DNA from: Streptomyces endophytica | GTDB taxonomy: Bacteria > Actinomycetota > Actinomycetes > Streptomycetales > Streptomycetaceae | DNA length: 64,000 bases | Reading direction: 5' to 3' | Assembly: GCF_026153355.1 (NCBI RefSeq) | Contig: NZ_CP110636.1 | Span: forward strand, 3,968,001 to 4,032,000 | Part shown: positions 9,031 through 17,224 of the stretch, piece by piece | Position numbering within the stretch: the stretch's first letter is position 1 | How the letters are laid out: every line of letters starts with the position of its first letter | Notes under the pieces: model-generated | What the model was told of the DNA's origin: nothing | Database searches by the model: none | Seen by the model: only the letters and a program-made list of their open reading frames with translations | Translations under genes and position numbers: made by a program

Positions 9031-9068
9031 GGGCCGGGCCCCGAGGGACTTCCCTCGGGGCCCGGCCC
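9031..9068 (+). terminator. Rho-independent terminator after divIVA
   Basis: A perfect 18-bp stem (9031-9048 with 9051-9068, very tight loop) is followed by TTTT. It closes the division cluster and faces the convergent ileS. Confidence 0.9.
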
Positions 9069-9177
9069 TTTTGCGCGTCGTGCCGGACCTGTCGGGGTGC
9101 GCTCCGGGCCGGGCGGTGGCGTCCGGCGCCTCTGCCGACAAAGTGGTGTGAACTCCCCGTGCCTGTAAGGAAATGAC

Positions 9178-9210
9178 GAATGCCCCGGTGTGGTGCACAC
9201 CGGGGCATTC
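9178..9210 (-). terminator. terminator hairpin at the end of ileS
   Basis: A perfect 14-bp stem (9178-9191 with 9197-9210, loop ggtgc) lies 24 bp past the ileS stop. There is no strong U-run on the minus strand, common for Streptomyces terminators; it may work in both directions. Confidence 0.75.
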
Positions 9211-9233
9211 GGGACGGGATCGGGCCCCGCGGA

Positions 9234-12200
9234 TTACGCCTTACGGAGGTGGAACGTCAGTGCCAGTGCCTCGTCGGTGAAGGCCGGGCCGTAGCCACCG
9301 TCCGGCTCGCCGGGGGCGAAGTCCGTGGCGAGGACCTCCTCGGCGATCAGGCCGGCGTGCTCGGCGAGGGCCGTACGGACCTCCTCGTCGGACGACGCCC
9401 AGCGCAGCGCGATCCGGTCCGCGACGTCCAGGCCGCTGTTCTTCCGCGCCTCCTGGATCAGCCGGATCGCGTCCCGGGCCAGACCGGCCCGGCGCAGCTC
9501 GGGGGTGATCTCCAGGTCCAGGGCGACCGTGGCGCCCGCGTCGGAGGCCACCGACCAGCCCTCGCGCGGCGTTTCGGTGATGATCACCTCGTCCGGGGCG
9601 AGGGAGAGGGTCTCGCCGTCGACCTCGACGCTCGCCGTGCCCTCCCGGAGCGCCAGCGAGAGCGCCGCGGCGTCCGCGCCGGCGATGGCCTTGGCGACCG
9701 CCTGGACGCCCTTGCCGAACCGCTTGCCCAGCGCACGGAAGTTGGCCTTCGCGGTGGTGTCGACGAGCGAGCCGCCGCCCCCTCGACCAGAGGAAGATTC
9801 TGCCAGTGAGGCCAGCGAGCTGACGTTCAGCTCCTCGGCGATCTGGGCGCGCAGGTCCTCGGGCAGCCCGGCGAAGCCGTGGGCCGCGACCAGCGCGCGG
9901 GACAGCGGCTGCCGGGTCTTCACACCGGACTCCGCGCGGGTCGCCCGGCCCAGCTCGACCAGCCGGCGGACCAGCGCCATCTGGTCGGAGAGCGCCGGGT
10001 CGATCAGCGACTGCTCGGCGACCGGCCAGCCGGAGAGGTGGACGGAGTCCGGGGCGTCCGGGGTGACCGGGGCGACCAGGTCCTGCCAGACCCGCTCGGT
10101 GATGAACGGGGTGAGCGGCGCCATCAGGCGGGTGACCGTCTCGATGACCTCGTGGAGGGTGCGCAGCGCGGCCGCGTCGCCCTGCCAGAAGCGGCGGCGC
10201 GAGCGGCGGACGTACCAGTTGGACAGGTCGTCGACGAAGCTGGACAGCAGCTTGCCGGCGCGCTGGGTGTCGAAGGACTCCAGCGACTCGGTGACCTGCT
10301 CGACGAGGGTGTTCAGTTCACCGAGCAGCCAGCGGTCCAGCAGCGGCCGCTCGGCCGGGGCCGGGTCGGACGCGGACGGCGCCCACTGGGACGTCCGGGC
10401 GTACAGCGCCTGGAAGGCGACGGTGTTCCAGTACGTCAGCAGGGTCTTGCGGACGACTTCCTGGATGGTGTTGTGGCCCACCCGGCGGGCGGCCCACGGC
10501 GAACCGCCGGCCGCCATGAACCAGCGGACCGCGTCCGCGCCGTGCTGGTCCATGAGCGGGATCGGCTGGAGGGTGTTGCCCAGGTGCTTGGACATCTTCC
10601 GGCCGTCCTCGGCGAGGATGTGGCCGAGGCAGACCACGTTCTCGTACGAGGACTTGTCGAAGACCAGGGTGCCGACGGCCATCAGCGTGTAGAACCAGCC
10701 GCGGGTCTGGTCGATGGCCTCCGAGATGAACTGCGCCGGGTAGCGCTTCTCGAACAGCTCCTTGTTGCGGTACGGGTAGCCCCACTGCGCGAACGGCATC
10801 GAGCCGGAGTCGTACCAGGCGTCGATGACCTCCGGGACGCGCACGGCGGTGTGGGCGCAGCCCTCCTGCGGGCAGCCGAAGGTGATCGCGTCGATGAACG
10901 GGCGGTGCGGGTCCAGGCCCGACTGGTCGGTGCCGGTCAGCTCGGTCAGCTCGGCGAGCGAGCCGACGCAGGTGAGGTGGTCGTCCTCGCAGCGCCAGAT
11001 GGGCAGCGGGGTGCCCCAGTAGCGGTTGCGGGACAGCGCCCAGTCGATGTTGTTGCTCAGCCAGTCGCCGAAGCGGCCGTGCTTGACCGACTCGGGGAAC
11101 CAGTTGGTGTTCTCGTTCTCCCGGAGGAGGGCGTCCTTGATCGCGGTGGTGCGGATGTACCACGACGGCTGGGCGTAGTAGAGCAGCGCGGTGTGGCAGC
11201 GCCAGCAGTGCGGGTAGCTGTGCTCGTAGGCGATGTGCTTGAAGAGCAGGCCGCGGGCGTCCAGGTCGGCCACCAGCGTGCCGTCGGCCTTCTTGAAGAA
11301 CTGGCCGCCGACCAGCGGGAGTTCCTCCTCGAAGGTGCCGTCGGGGCGGACCGGGTTGACCACCGGGAGGCCGTACGCCTTGCAGGTCTTGAGGTCGTCC
11401 TCACCGAAGGCCGGGGCCTGGTGGACCAGGCCCGTGCCGTCGTCGGTCGTGACGTACTCGGCGTTGACGACGAAGTTGGCGCCCTCCAGCTCGACCAGGG
11501 AGAACGGGCGCTCGTAGGACCAGCGCTCCATCTCGCGGCCGGTGAAGGACTGACCGGTGGCCTCCCAGCCCTCGCCCAGCGCCTTCTCCAGCAGCGGTTC
11601 GGCGACGACCAGCTTCTCCGTGCCGTCGGTGGCGACGACGTACGTGACGTCCGGGTGCGCGGCGGCGGCGACGTTGGAGACCAGGGTCCAGGGGGTCGTC
11701 GTCCAGATCAGCAGCGCGGCCTCGCCGGCCAGCGGGCCGGAGGTCAGCGGGAGGCGGACGTAGACCGAGGGGTCGACGACGGTTTCGTAGCCCTGCGCCA
11801 GCTCGTGGTCCGACAGGCCGGTGCCGCAGCGCGGGCACCACGGGGCGACGCGGTGGTCCTGGACCAGCAGGCCCTTGGTGAAGATCTGCTTCAGCGACCA
11901 CCAGACCGACTCGATGTAGTCGGGGTCCATGGTGCGGTAGGGGCTGTCGAGGTCGGTCCAGTAGCCCATCCGCGTGGTGAGCTCGGCGAAGGCGTCGGTG
12001 TGCCGGGTCACCGACTCGCGGCACTTGGCGTTGAACTCGGCGATGCCGTACGCCTCGATGTCCTTCTTGCCGCTGAAGCCGAGCTCCTTCTCGACGGTCA
12101 GCTCGACCGGCAGGCCGTGGCAGTCCCAGCCGGCCTTGCGGTCGACGTGGTAGCCCTGCATCGTGCGGAACCGGGGGAAGACGTCCTTGAAGACGCGGGC

Positions 12201-12395
12201 CTCGATGTGGTGCGCGCCGGGCATGCCGTTGGCCGTCGGGGGGCCCTCGAAGAAGACCCACTCGGGCCGGCCCTCGGACTGCTGGAGGGTGCGGGCGAAG
12301 ATCTTCTGCTCCTGCCAGAAATCGAGCACGGCGTGCTCAAGGGCTGGCAGGTCGACCTGGGCGGGTACCTGGCGGTACAAGGGCTGCTCACTCAT
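9234..12395 (-). CDS. ileS: isoleucyl-tRNA synthetase (long, eukaryote-like type)
   Basis: Class I aminoacyl-tRNA synthetase that charges tRNA-Ile, 1053 aa. The HIGH-like motif is in GPPTANGMPGAHHIEARVFK, the catalytic KMSKS loop reads GRKMSKHLGN, and the editing (CP1) domain contains WTTTPWTLVSN. Zinc-type Cys pairs appear in CPRCGTGL and CWRCHTALLYY. Length and sequence match the second bacterial IleRS clade (eukaryote-like), known in some species for low sensitivity to mupirocin; that property is not visible here. The ATG at 12395 has a GGAGGAA site controlled by the upstream T-box. Confidence 0.96.
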   Translation of the reverse strand: MSEQPLYRQVPAQVDLPALEHAVLDFWQEQKIFARTLQQSEGRPEWVFFEGPPTANGMPGAHHIEARVFKDVFPRFRTMQGYHVDRKAGWDCHGLPVELTVEKELGFSGKKDIEAYGIAEFNAKCRESVTRHTDAFAELTTRMGYWTDLDSPYRTMDPDYIESVWWSLKQIFTKGLLVQDHRVAPWCPRCGTGLSDHELAQGYETVVDPSVYVRLPLTSGPLAGEAALLIWTTTPWTLVSNVAAAAHPDVTYVVATDGTEKLVVAEPLLEKALGEGWEATGQSFTGREMERWSYERPFSLVELEGANFVVNAEYVTTDDGTGLVHQAPAFGEDDLKTCKAYGLPVVNPVRPDGTFEEELPLVGGQFFKKADGTLVADLDARGLLFKHIAYEHSYPHCWRCHTALLYYAQPSWYIRTTAIKDALLRENENTNWFPESVKHGRFGDWLSNNIDWALSRNRYWGTPLPIWRCEDDHLTCVGSLAELTELTGTDQSGLDPHRPFIDAITFGCPQEGCAHTAVRVPEVIDAWYDSGSMPFAQWGYPYRNKELFEKRYPAQFISEAIDQTRGWFYTLMAVGTLVFDKSSYENVVCLGHILAEDGRKMSKHLGNTLQPIPLMDQHGADAVRWFMAAGGSPWAARRVGHNTIQEVVRKTLLTYWNTVAFQALYARTSQWAPSASDPAPAERPLLDRWLLGELNTLVEQVTESLESFDTQRAGKLLSSFVDDLSNWYVRRSRRRFWQGDAAALRTLHEVIETVTRLMAPLTPFITERVWQDLVAPVTPDAPDSVHLSGWPVAEQSLIDPALSDQMALVRRLVELGRATRAESGVKTRQPLSRALVAAHGFAGLPEDLRAQIAEELNVSSLASLAESSSGRGGGGSLVDTTAKANFRALGKRFGKGVQAVAKAIAGADAAALSLALREGTASVEVDGETLSLAPDEVIITETPREGWSVASDAGATVALDLEITPELRRAGLARDAIRLIQEARKNSGLDVADRIALRWASSDEEVRTALAEHAGLIAEEVLATDFAPGEPDGGYGPAFTDEALALTFHLRKA

Positions 12396-12690
12396 CGGGG
12401 GCTTCCTCCGGCGGACATCTGCTGCTTCTCCGTCCGGAGGGACGAGAGCCCTGGCTCCCGCGGTACCACCCTCCTTGGCGGTGCGTGCCGCACCGCCCCC
12501 TCATTGGGGTCGCGCTGCCGGTTCTACTCGCCCTGGGTGGTCCGCGGCCCGTGGGGCACGGCCCACTGTCCAAAGCTTTCTTCCGGCGGCTCCGGGGTGA
12601 TCTTCACGTCGCGCACGCCCCCGGGCTTCCACCGTCCCCGGGTCGCTGCTGGCTGCGTACGGCGCTACTCGTCCCATCACTGCCTCTCGC
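12396..12690 (-). promoter_or_regulatory. T-box riboswitch of ileS, translational type
   Basis: Read on the minus strand, the leader contains the canonical T-box sequence AGGGTGGTACCGCG (12459-12472) and its partner TCGTCCCT just downstream, which form the tRNA-bound helix. The ileS ribosome site CCGGAGG (12405-12411) can pair instead with CCTCCGG (12434-12440), and that sequester strand overlaps the antisequester partner. This indicates control of translation initiation by uncharged tRNA-Ile. An ATC at 12599-12601 lies in the expected Stem I zone and is the likely isoleucine specifier; a GCAGTGATGGGACGAG start is at ~12665-12684. Confidence 0.9.
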
Positions 12691-13027
12691 TGGGCCCAGT
12701 GTACGGGGCGCCGCCGACAGTGGCCGACCGAATTCCGGCGGCGCTCGCCCGGGCCCCGGCCGCGGGGTGCCGTAGGGGCTGCCGGGGCGGCGGCGCGGGA
12801 CCAGGGCGCGCGACCGGGGCCGTGACCCGAATGGCCAGCGGCCGGGTGCCGGACGGCCAAGCGGATTACCGGGCGGGCAGCGGGGCACAACCGAGGCAGA
12901 CCGGACTTCCGGGCCGGGTGGCAGGACCCGATGGGGCGGTGCGTCCCGTTGCCGCGTGCTCTGTGGCGATTTATCGTTCCCGTCACGATTCGCGAATAAA
13001 AGTCACATATGTGAAGGGGTCGCGGCC
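12691..13027. other. divergent intergenic region between ileS leader and dksA-like gene
   Basis: No gene is supported here. It must hold the ileS promoter (minus) and the promoter of the dksA-like gene (plus). The part next to the dksA-like start is locally AT-rich and contains two perfect 10-bp palindromes, ATTCGCGAAT at 12988-12997 and CACATATGTG at 13004-13013, the second only 14 bp before the ATG. Confidence 0.6.
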
Positions 13028-13741
13028 ATGGTGGCGAAGAAGACCGCCGCGGAGAAGAGCACGACGCCTGCCGGCGAGGCCGTCGCGAAGCAGCCCGCAC
13101 CGAAGAACAGCACTCCGAAGAAGGCCGCTCCGAAGAAGGCGGCCGCCCGGAAGACGGCGGCCGAGAAGACCACGGCCAAGAAGACGGCGGCCGCGAAGAC
13201 CGCGAAGCGGGCTCCGGCCAGGAAGGCCGCGGTGCCCGCGAAGAAGACGGGAGCCAAGACGGTGGTGGCGAAGAAGACGGCGGCCGCGGCGGCCGGGGAG
13301 CACGGCAACGACTCCACGGTGCCCGGGGTCCGCACGGCCGCGGCGCCCGGTGAGCTCGCCGTACGGCCCGGCGAGGACCCCTGGACGACCGCCGAGGTCG
13401 ACGAGGCGCGGTCGGCGCTGCGGGAGGAGACGGAGCGGCTGCGGCTGGAGATCACCACCGCCGAGGACGCCATCGCCGGGCTGATGCGCGACTCCGGCGA
13501 CGGCGCCGGCGACGACGAGGCGGACACCGGCAGCAAGAACATCACCCGCGAACACGAGCTCGCGCTCGCCTCCAACGCCCGCGAGATGCTCCACCAGACC
13601 GAGCGCGCCCTCGGCCGGCTGGACGCGGGCACCTACGGACTGTGCGAGAACTGCGGCAACCCCATCGGCAAGGCGCGGATGCAGGCGTTCCCCCGGGCGA
13701 CGCTGTGCGTGGAGTGCAAGCAGAAGCAGGAGCGCCGCTGA
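13028..13741 (+). CDS. DksA/TraR-type zinc-finger protein with Lys/Ala-rich N-terminal tail
   Basis: 237 aa in two parts. Residues 1 to ~95 are a histone H1-like tail of repeated AKKT, PKKA and KTAA units. The rest is a DksA/TraR domain with a coiled-coil hairpin (WTTAEVDEARSALREETERL, then EHELALASNAREMLHQTERA) and a C4 finger (LCENCGNPI ... LCVECKQKQ). DksA relatives bind the RNA polymerase secondary channel; the basic tail suggests added nucleic acid binding. The ATG at 13028 follows gaagggg; longer in-frame starts upstream lack a site. The function of this fused form is not known to me. Confidence 0.85.
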   Translation: MVAKKTAAEKSTTPAGEAVAKQPAPKNSTPKKAAPKKAAARKTAAEKTTAKKTAAAKTAKRAPARKAAVPAKKTGAKTVVAKKTAAAAAGEHGNDSTVPGVRTAAAPGELAVRPGEDPWTTAEVDEARSALREETERLRLEITTAEDAIAGLMRDSGDGAGDDEADTGSKNITREHELALASNAREMLHQTERALGRLDAGTYGLCENCGNPIGKARMQAFPRATLCVECKQKQERR

Positions 13742-13765
13742 GCCGGCGCCTCCCGACCGGTCGTT

Positions 13766-13789
13766 GCGGGCGGCCCCCGGACCGCCCGC
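13766..13789 (+). terminator. hairpin after dksA-like gene
   Basis: Inverted repeat gcgggcgg/ccgcccgc (13766-13773 with 13782-13789) 24 bp after the stop. It is a moderate candidate because no U-run follows. Confidence 0.45.
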
Positions 13790-13869
13790 GCCCGCACGTG
13801 TGTGCCGTACTCTCGTGGTTCAGCCAGGCACGGCCTGGCCGCGGACACGACGGGCTGAGGGACTCACAC

Positions 13870-14466
13870 GTGGCAGAGGCGGAACGCATCACCGGCACGC
13901 CGGAACCCGAGCCGGGTACCGGAGCGGATCCCACACCGGAGGCCGCAGCGGAAGCACCGGCGGAGCAGGGCGCCGGCCGGGGCAAGCGGCGGATCGCCGC
14001 GCTGCTGCTGGTCGCGTGCGTCGTCTACCTGCTCGACCTGGGCAGCAAGCTGCTGGTCGTCGCCAAGCTGGAGAACCACGAGCCGATCCAGGTCATCGGC
14101 ACGCTGCTGCAGTTCAACGTGATCCGCAACCGCGGCGCCGCCTTCAGCATCGGCGAGGCGCTGACGATCTTCCTGACGATCATCGCGGCGGCCGTGATCC
14201 TGGTCATCGCCCGGGTCGCCCGCAAGCTCTACAGCCTGCCCTGGGCCATCGCCCTCGGGCTGCTGCTCGGCGGCGCCTTCGGCAACCTCACCGACCGGAT
14301 CTTCCGCTCGCCGGGCGTCTTCGAGGGCGCCGTGGTCGACTTCATCGCCCCCGCGCACTTCGCCGTCTTCAACCTCGCCGACTCCGCGATCGTCTGCGGC
14401 GGCATCCTGATCGTGATCCTCTCGTTCCGGGGGCTGGACCCCGACGGGACGCTCCACAAGGACTGA
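13870..14466 (+). CDS. lspA: lipoprotein signal peptidase (signal peptidase II)
   Basis: Membrane aspartyl protease that removes prolipoprotein signal peptides after Lgt action, 198 aa. A ~38-residue acidic cytoplasmic extension precedes four transmembrane segments. The family motifs NVIRNRGAAFSI, GGAFGNLTDRIF and FAVFNLADSAIVCG are present, with the two catalytic aspartates in NLTDR and NLADS. The GTG at 13870 is chosen because the family begins near here and gctgaggga precedes it. It is followed 74 bp later by a pseudouridine synthase, the common lspA-rlu pairing. Confidence 0.94.
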   Translation: MAEAERITGTPEPEPGTGADPTPEAAAEAPAEQGAGRGKRRIAALLLVACVVYLLDLGSKLLVVAKLENHEPIQVIGTLLQFNVIRNRGAAFSIGEALTIFLTIIAAAVILVIARVARKLYSLPWAIALGLLLGGAFGNLTDRIFRSPGVFEGAVVDFIAPAHFAVFNLADSAIVCGGILIVILSFRGLDPDGTLHKD

Positions 14467-14540
14467 CCGCGCAGGGCGGTCCGGTGCCGGGCCCCCGGCC
14501 GCCGGGCAGGACACCACGGGACGACTGCCATACTCGTGGG

Positions 14541-15482
14541 GTGAGCACGCTTCCCGAGATCCGCACCCTGCCCGTACCGGACGGCCTGGAGGGCGAGCGC
14601 GTCGACGCCGCGCTGGCCCGGATGTTCGGCTTCTCCCGTACGAAGGCGGCCGAACTCGCCGCCTCCGGCAAGGTCCGGGTCGACGGGTCCGAGGTGATGA
14701 AGTCCGAGCGGGTGCACGGCGGTGCCTGGCTGGAAGTCGAGATGCCGCAGGCCGCGGCGCCCGTGGAGATCGTGCCCGAGCCCGTCGAGGGCATGGAGAT
14801 CGTGCATGACGACGACGACATCGTCGTGATCGTCAAGCCGGTCGGCGTGGCCGCGCACCCCAGCCCCGGCTGGACCGGCACCACCGTCATCGGCGGACTG
14901 GCCGCGGCCGGCTACCGCATCTCCACCTCCGGTGCCGCCGAGCGCCAGGGCATCGTGCACCGCCTCGACGTCGGCACCTCCGGCCTGATGGTCGTGGCCA
15001 AGTCGGAGCGGGCCTACACGTCGTTGAAGCGGCAGTTCAAGGAGCGCGTCCCCGACAAGCGGTACCACGCGCTCGTGCAGGGCCACCCCGACCCGATGAG
15101 CGGCACCATCGACGCCCCCATCGGCCGGCACCCGCAGCACGACTACAAGTGGGCGGTCACCGCCGAGGGCAAGCCGTCGGTCACGCACTACGACCTGATC
15201 GAGGCGTTCCGCGCGGCCAGCCTGCTCGACATCAAGCTGGAGACCGGCCGCACCCACCAGATCCGGGTGCACATGGCCGCCCACCGCCACCCCTGCGTCG
15301 GCGACCTCACCTACGGCGCGGACCCCACCCTCGCCAAGCGGCTGGGCGTCGGCCGGCAGTGGCTGCACGCGGTCCGGCTGGGCTTCGAGCACCCCTCCGA
15401 CGGCGGCTGGGTCGAGTTCGCGTCCGCCTACCCGGACGACCTCCAGCACGCCCTGGACACCGTGCGGGACGAGAGCAGCTGA
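14541..15482 (+). CDS. rluD: RluA/RluD-family pseudouridine synthase
   Basis: 313 aa. It has an N-terminal S4 RNA-binding domain (LEGERVDAALARMFGFSRTK, LAASGKVRVDG) and the RluA catalytic core with the HRLDVGTSGLMVVAKS motif holding the catalytic aspartate, the YHALVQG segment and the TGRTHQIRVHMA motif. It is expected to convert uridines in 23S rRNA helix 69, as RluD does; the exact target site cannot be read from sequence. The GTG at 14541 has CATACT 8 nt upstream, so the transcript may be nearly leaderless. Confidence 0.9.
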   Translation: MSTLPEIRTLPVPDGLEGERVDAALARMFGFSRTKAAELAASGKVRVDGSEVMKSERVHGGAWLEVEMPQAAAPVEIVPEPVEGMEIVHDDDDIVVIVKPVGVAAHPSPGWTGTTVIGGLAAAGYRISTSGAAERQGIVHRLDVGTSGLMVVAKSERAYTSLKRQFKERVPDKRYHALVQGHPDPMSGTIDAPIGRHPQHDYKWAVTAEGKPSVTHYDLIEAFRAASLLDIKLETGRTHQIRVHMAAHRHPCVGDLTYGADPTLAKRLGVGRQWLHAVRLGFEHPSDGGWVEFASAYPDDLQHALDTVRDESS

Positions 15483-15491
15483 CGGAGCTCC

Positions 15492-15537
15492 GTGCCGGCG
15501 CGCGGCCGGTGGAACGCGGCGCCGCGCGGGCCGGCAC
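15492..15537 (+). terminator. imperfect hairpin after the pseudouridine synthase gene
   Basis: gtgccggc (15492-15499) pairs with gccggcac (15530-15537) and the inner gcgcggc/gccgcgc extends the stem with a 2-nt bulge. It is a likely terminator before the antiporter gene. Confidence 0.5.
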
Positions 15538-15612
15538 GGCGGTCAACCACGGCGGTCATGGCACCCTTGGGCGGAAAGTGATCGAATCCGACCGCTCCGG
15601 AGCGTAGCCACC

Positions 15613-17205
15613 GTGGATCAGATGGCTCTGCTGTTCGTCCTTCTGCTCGGAGCCGTGGTGATGGTCCCGGTCGGCGACCGGCTGCGGCTGCCGTCACCGG
15701 TGCTGATGACCCTCGCCGGGGCCGTCCTGGCGCTGCTGCCGTTCGTCCCCAACGTCGAGGTACCGCCCGAGTTCATCCTGCCGGTGGTGCTGCCGCCGCT
15801 GCTCTACGCGGCCGTGCAGCGCACGTCCTGGCGGCAGTTCACCGCCAACCTCCGGCCGATCTTCCTGCTCGCGGTGGCCCTGGTCTTCGCCACCACGGCC
15901 GCGGTGGCCGCGGTCGCCCAGGCGGTGGTGCCCGGGATGCCGGTGGCCGCCGCGGTGGTGCTCGGCGCGCTGGTCGCCCCGCCCGACCCGGTGGCCGCGA
16001 CCGCGGTCGCCGGCAAACTCGGGCTGCCCCGCCGGCTGGTCTCCATCCTGGAGGGCGAGGGCCTCTTCAACGACGTCACCGCGATCGTGCTCTACCACGT
16101 CGCGCTCGCCGCGGTGGTCAGCGGCAGCTTCTCGGTGCCCGGCGCGCTCGGCTCCCTCGTCCTGTCCGCCGTCGTGGCCATAGCGGTCGGTCTGGCGCTC
16201 GGCTGGGTGACCAACAAGCTGATGGGCCTGCTCGGTGACCCCACGCTGCAGATCGGGCTGACGCTGCTGGTGCCGTTCGTGGCTTACGTGCTCGCCGAGG
16301 AGTTCCGCGGCTCCGGGGTGCTGGCGGTGCTGACCTGCGCGCTCTTCCTCGCCGAGTACGCGGTCGACCCGGACGACGTGATGGGCCGGCTCGCCGGATA
16401 CACCTTCTGGGAGGTCGTCGACACCCTCGTCACCGGAGTGGCCTTCGGGCTGATCGGCCTGGAGCTGCACAACATCTTCGGGGCCGCCGCACACCGCTGG
16501 GGCCAACTGCTCGGCGCCGGCGCCGCGGTCGTGGCGGTGGTCGTCGCGGTCCGGCTGCTGTGGCTGCTGCCCGCCGCCTGGCTGGCCAAGCGGATGCACA
16601 AGCGCCGCGACTACGACGAGGACATCCCGATGAGCTGGCGCGAGACGCTCATCATGTGGTGGTCGGGGATGCGCGGGGTGGCGTCGGTGGCGCTGGCGCT
16701 GGCCATCCCGTTCGACGTCGACGGCGGGGCGTTCCCGGCCCGGGACGACATCCTCTTCATCGCTTTCGCGGTGGTGCTCTCCACCCTCCTCGTCCAGGGC
16801 CTGACGCTGCCCTGGCTGGTGCGCAAGCTGCGGGTGCGGGCCGACACCGACGCCGTGGACGCCCTGGAGCGGGAGCTGGCGGTCCGGGTGATCAAGGCGT
16901 CCAAGCGGCGGCTGAAGGAGATCATGGAGGTCGAGGAGCTGCCCGACGAGGTCAGCGACCAGCTCTCCCGCCGGGCCTTCGACATCGGCGCCCGGATCGC
17001 GCCGGACATCGTCGACGACGAGCGGCGCGACCTCTTCGAGAAGCGGATCGGCCGGCTGAAGAAGGTGCAGCGCATCCAGGGCGAGATGCTCTCGGCGGCC
17101 CGCCACGAGGTGCTGGCCGCCCGCAGCGAACCGGGCGCCGACCCGGAGATCGTCGACCGGGTGCTGCGCCACCTGGACATGCGCAGCCTGCGCGGCGCCC
17201 CCTGA
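15613..17205 (+). CDS. CPA1-family Na+(K+)/H+ antiporter
   Basis: 530-aa cation/proton antiporter of the NhaP/NhaG group. About 12 transmembrane segments fill residues 1-410, with the transport-site sequences VLGALVAPPDPVAATAV and LEGEGLFNDVTAIVLYHVAL (acidic ND pair) and the later WWSGMRGVASVALALAIP. The last ~110 residues are a hydrophilic helical tail, typically regulatory. The GTG at 15613 is the first plausible start. It probably serves pH and sodium homeostasis; ion selectivity cannot be told from sequence. It converges on mscS. Confidence 0.88.
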   Translation: MDQMALLFVLLLGAVVMVPVGDRLRLPSPVLMTLAGAVLALLPFVPNVEVPPEFILPVVLPPLLYAAVQRTSWRQFTANLRPIFLLAVALVFATTAAVAAVAQAVVPGMPVAAAVVLGALVAPPDPVAATAVAGKLGLPRRLVSILEGEGLFNDVTAIVLYHVALAAVVSGSFSVPGALGSLVLSAVVAIAVGLALGWVTNKLMGLLGDPTLQIGLTLLVPFVAYVLAEEFRGSGVLAVLTCALFLAEYAVDPDDVMGRLAGYTFWEVVDTLVTGVAFGLIGLELHNIFGAAAHRWGQLLGAGAAVVAVVVAVRLLWLLPAAWLAKRMHKRRDYDEDIPMSWRETLIMWWSGMRGVASVALALAIPFDVDGGAFPARDDILFIAFAVVLSTLLVQGLTLPWLVRKLRVRADTDAVDALERELAVRVIKASKRRLKEIMEVEELPDEVSDQLSRRAFDIGARIAPDIVDDERRDLFEKRIGRLKKVQRIQGEMLSAARHEVLAARSEPGADPEIVDRVLRHLDMRSLRGAP

Positions 17206-17222
17206 CGCTCCCCGGGCGCCGC
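17192..17222. terminator. bidirectional hairpin between antiporter and mscS
   Basis: gcggcgccc (17192-17200) and gggcgccgc (17214-17222) form a 9-bp stem that spans the antiporter stop codon and ends just before the mscS stop, fitting convergent termination. Confidence 0.5.
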
Positions 17223-17224
17223 GG

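Noticed and set aside
9879..13484. A 1201-codon open frame on the plus strand opposite ileS
   Set aside because: It is the antisense shadow of ileS and runs on through the T-box leader; its composition is not protein-like.
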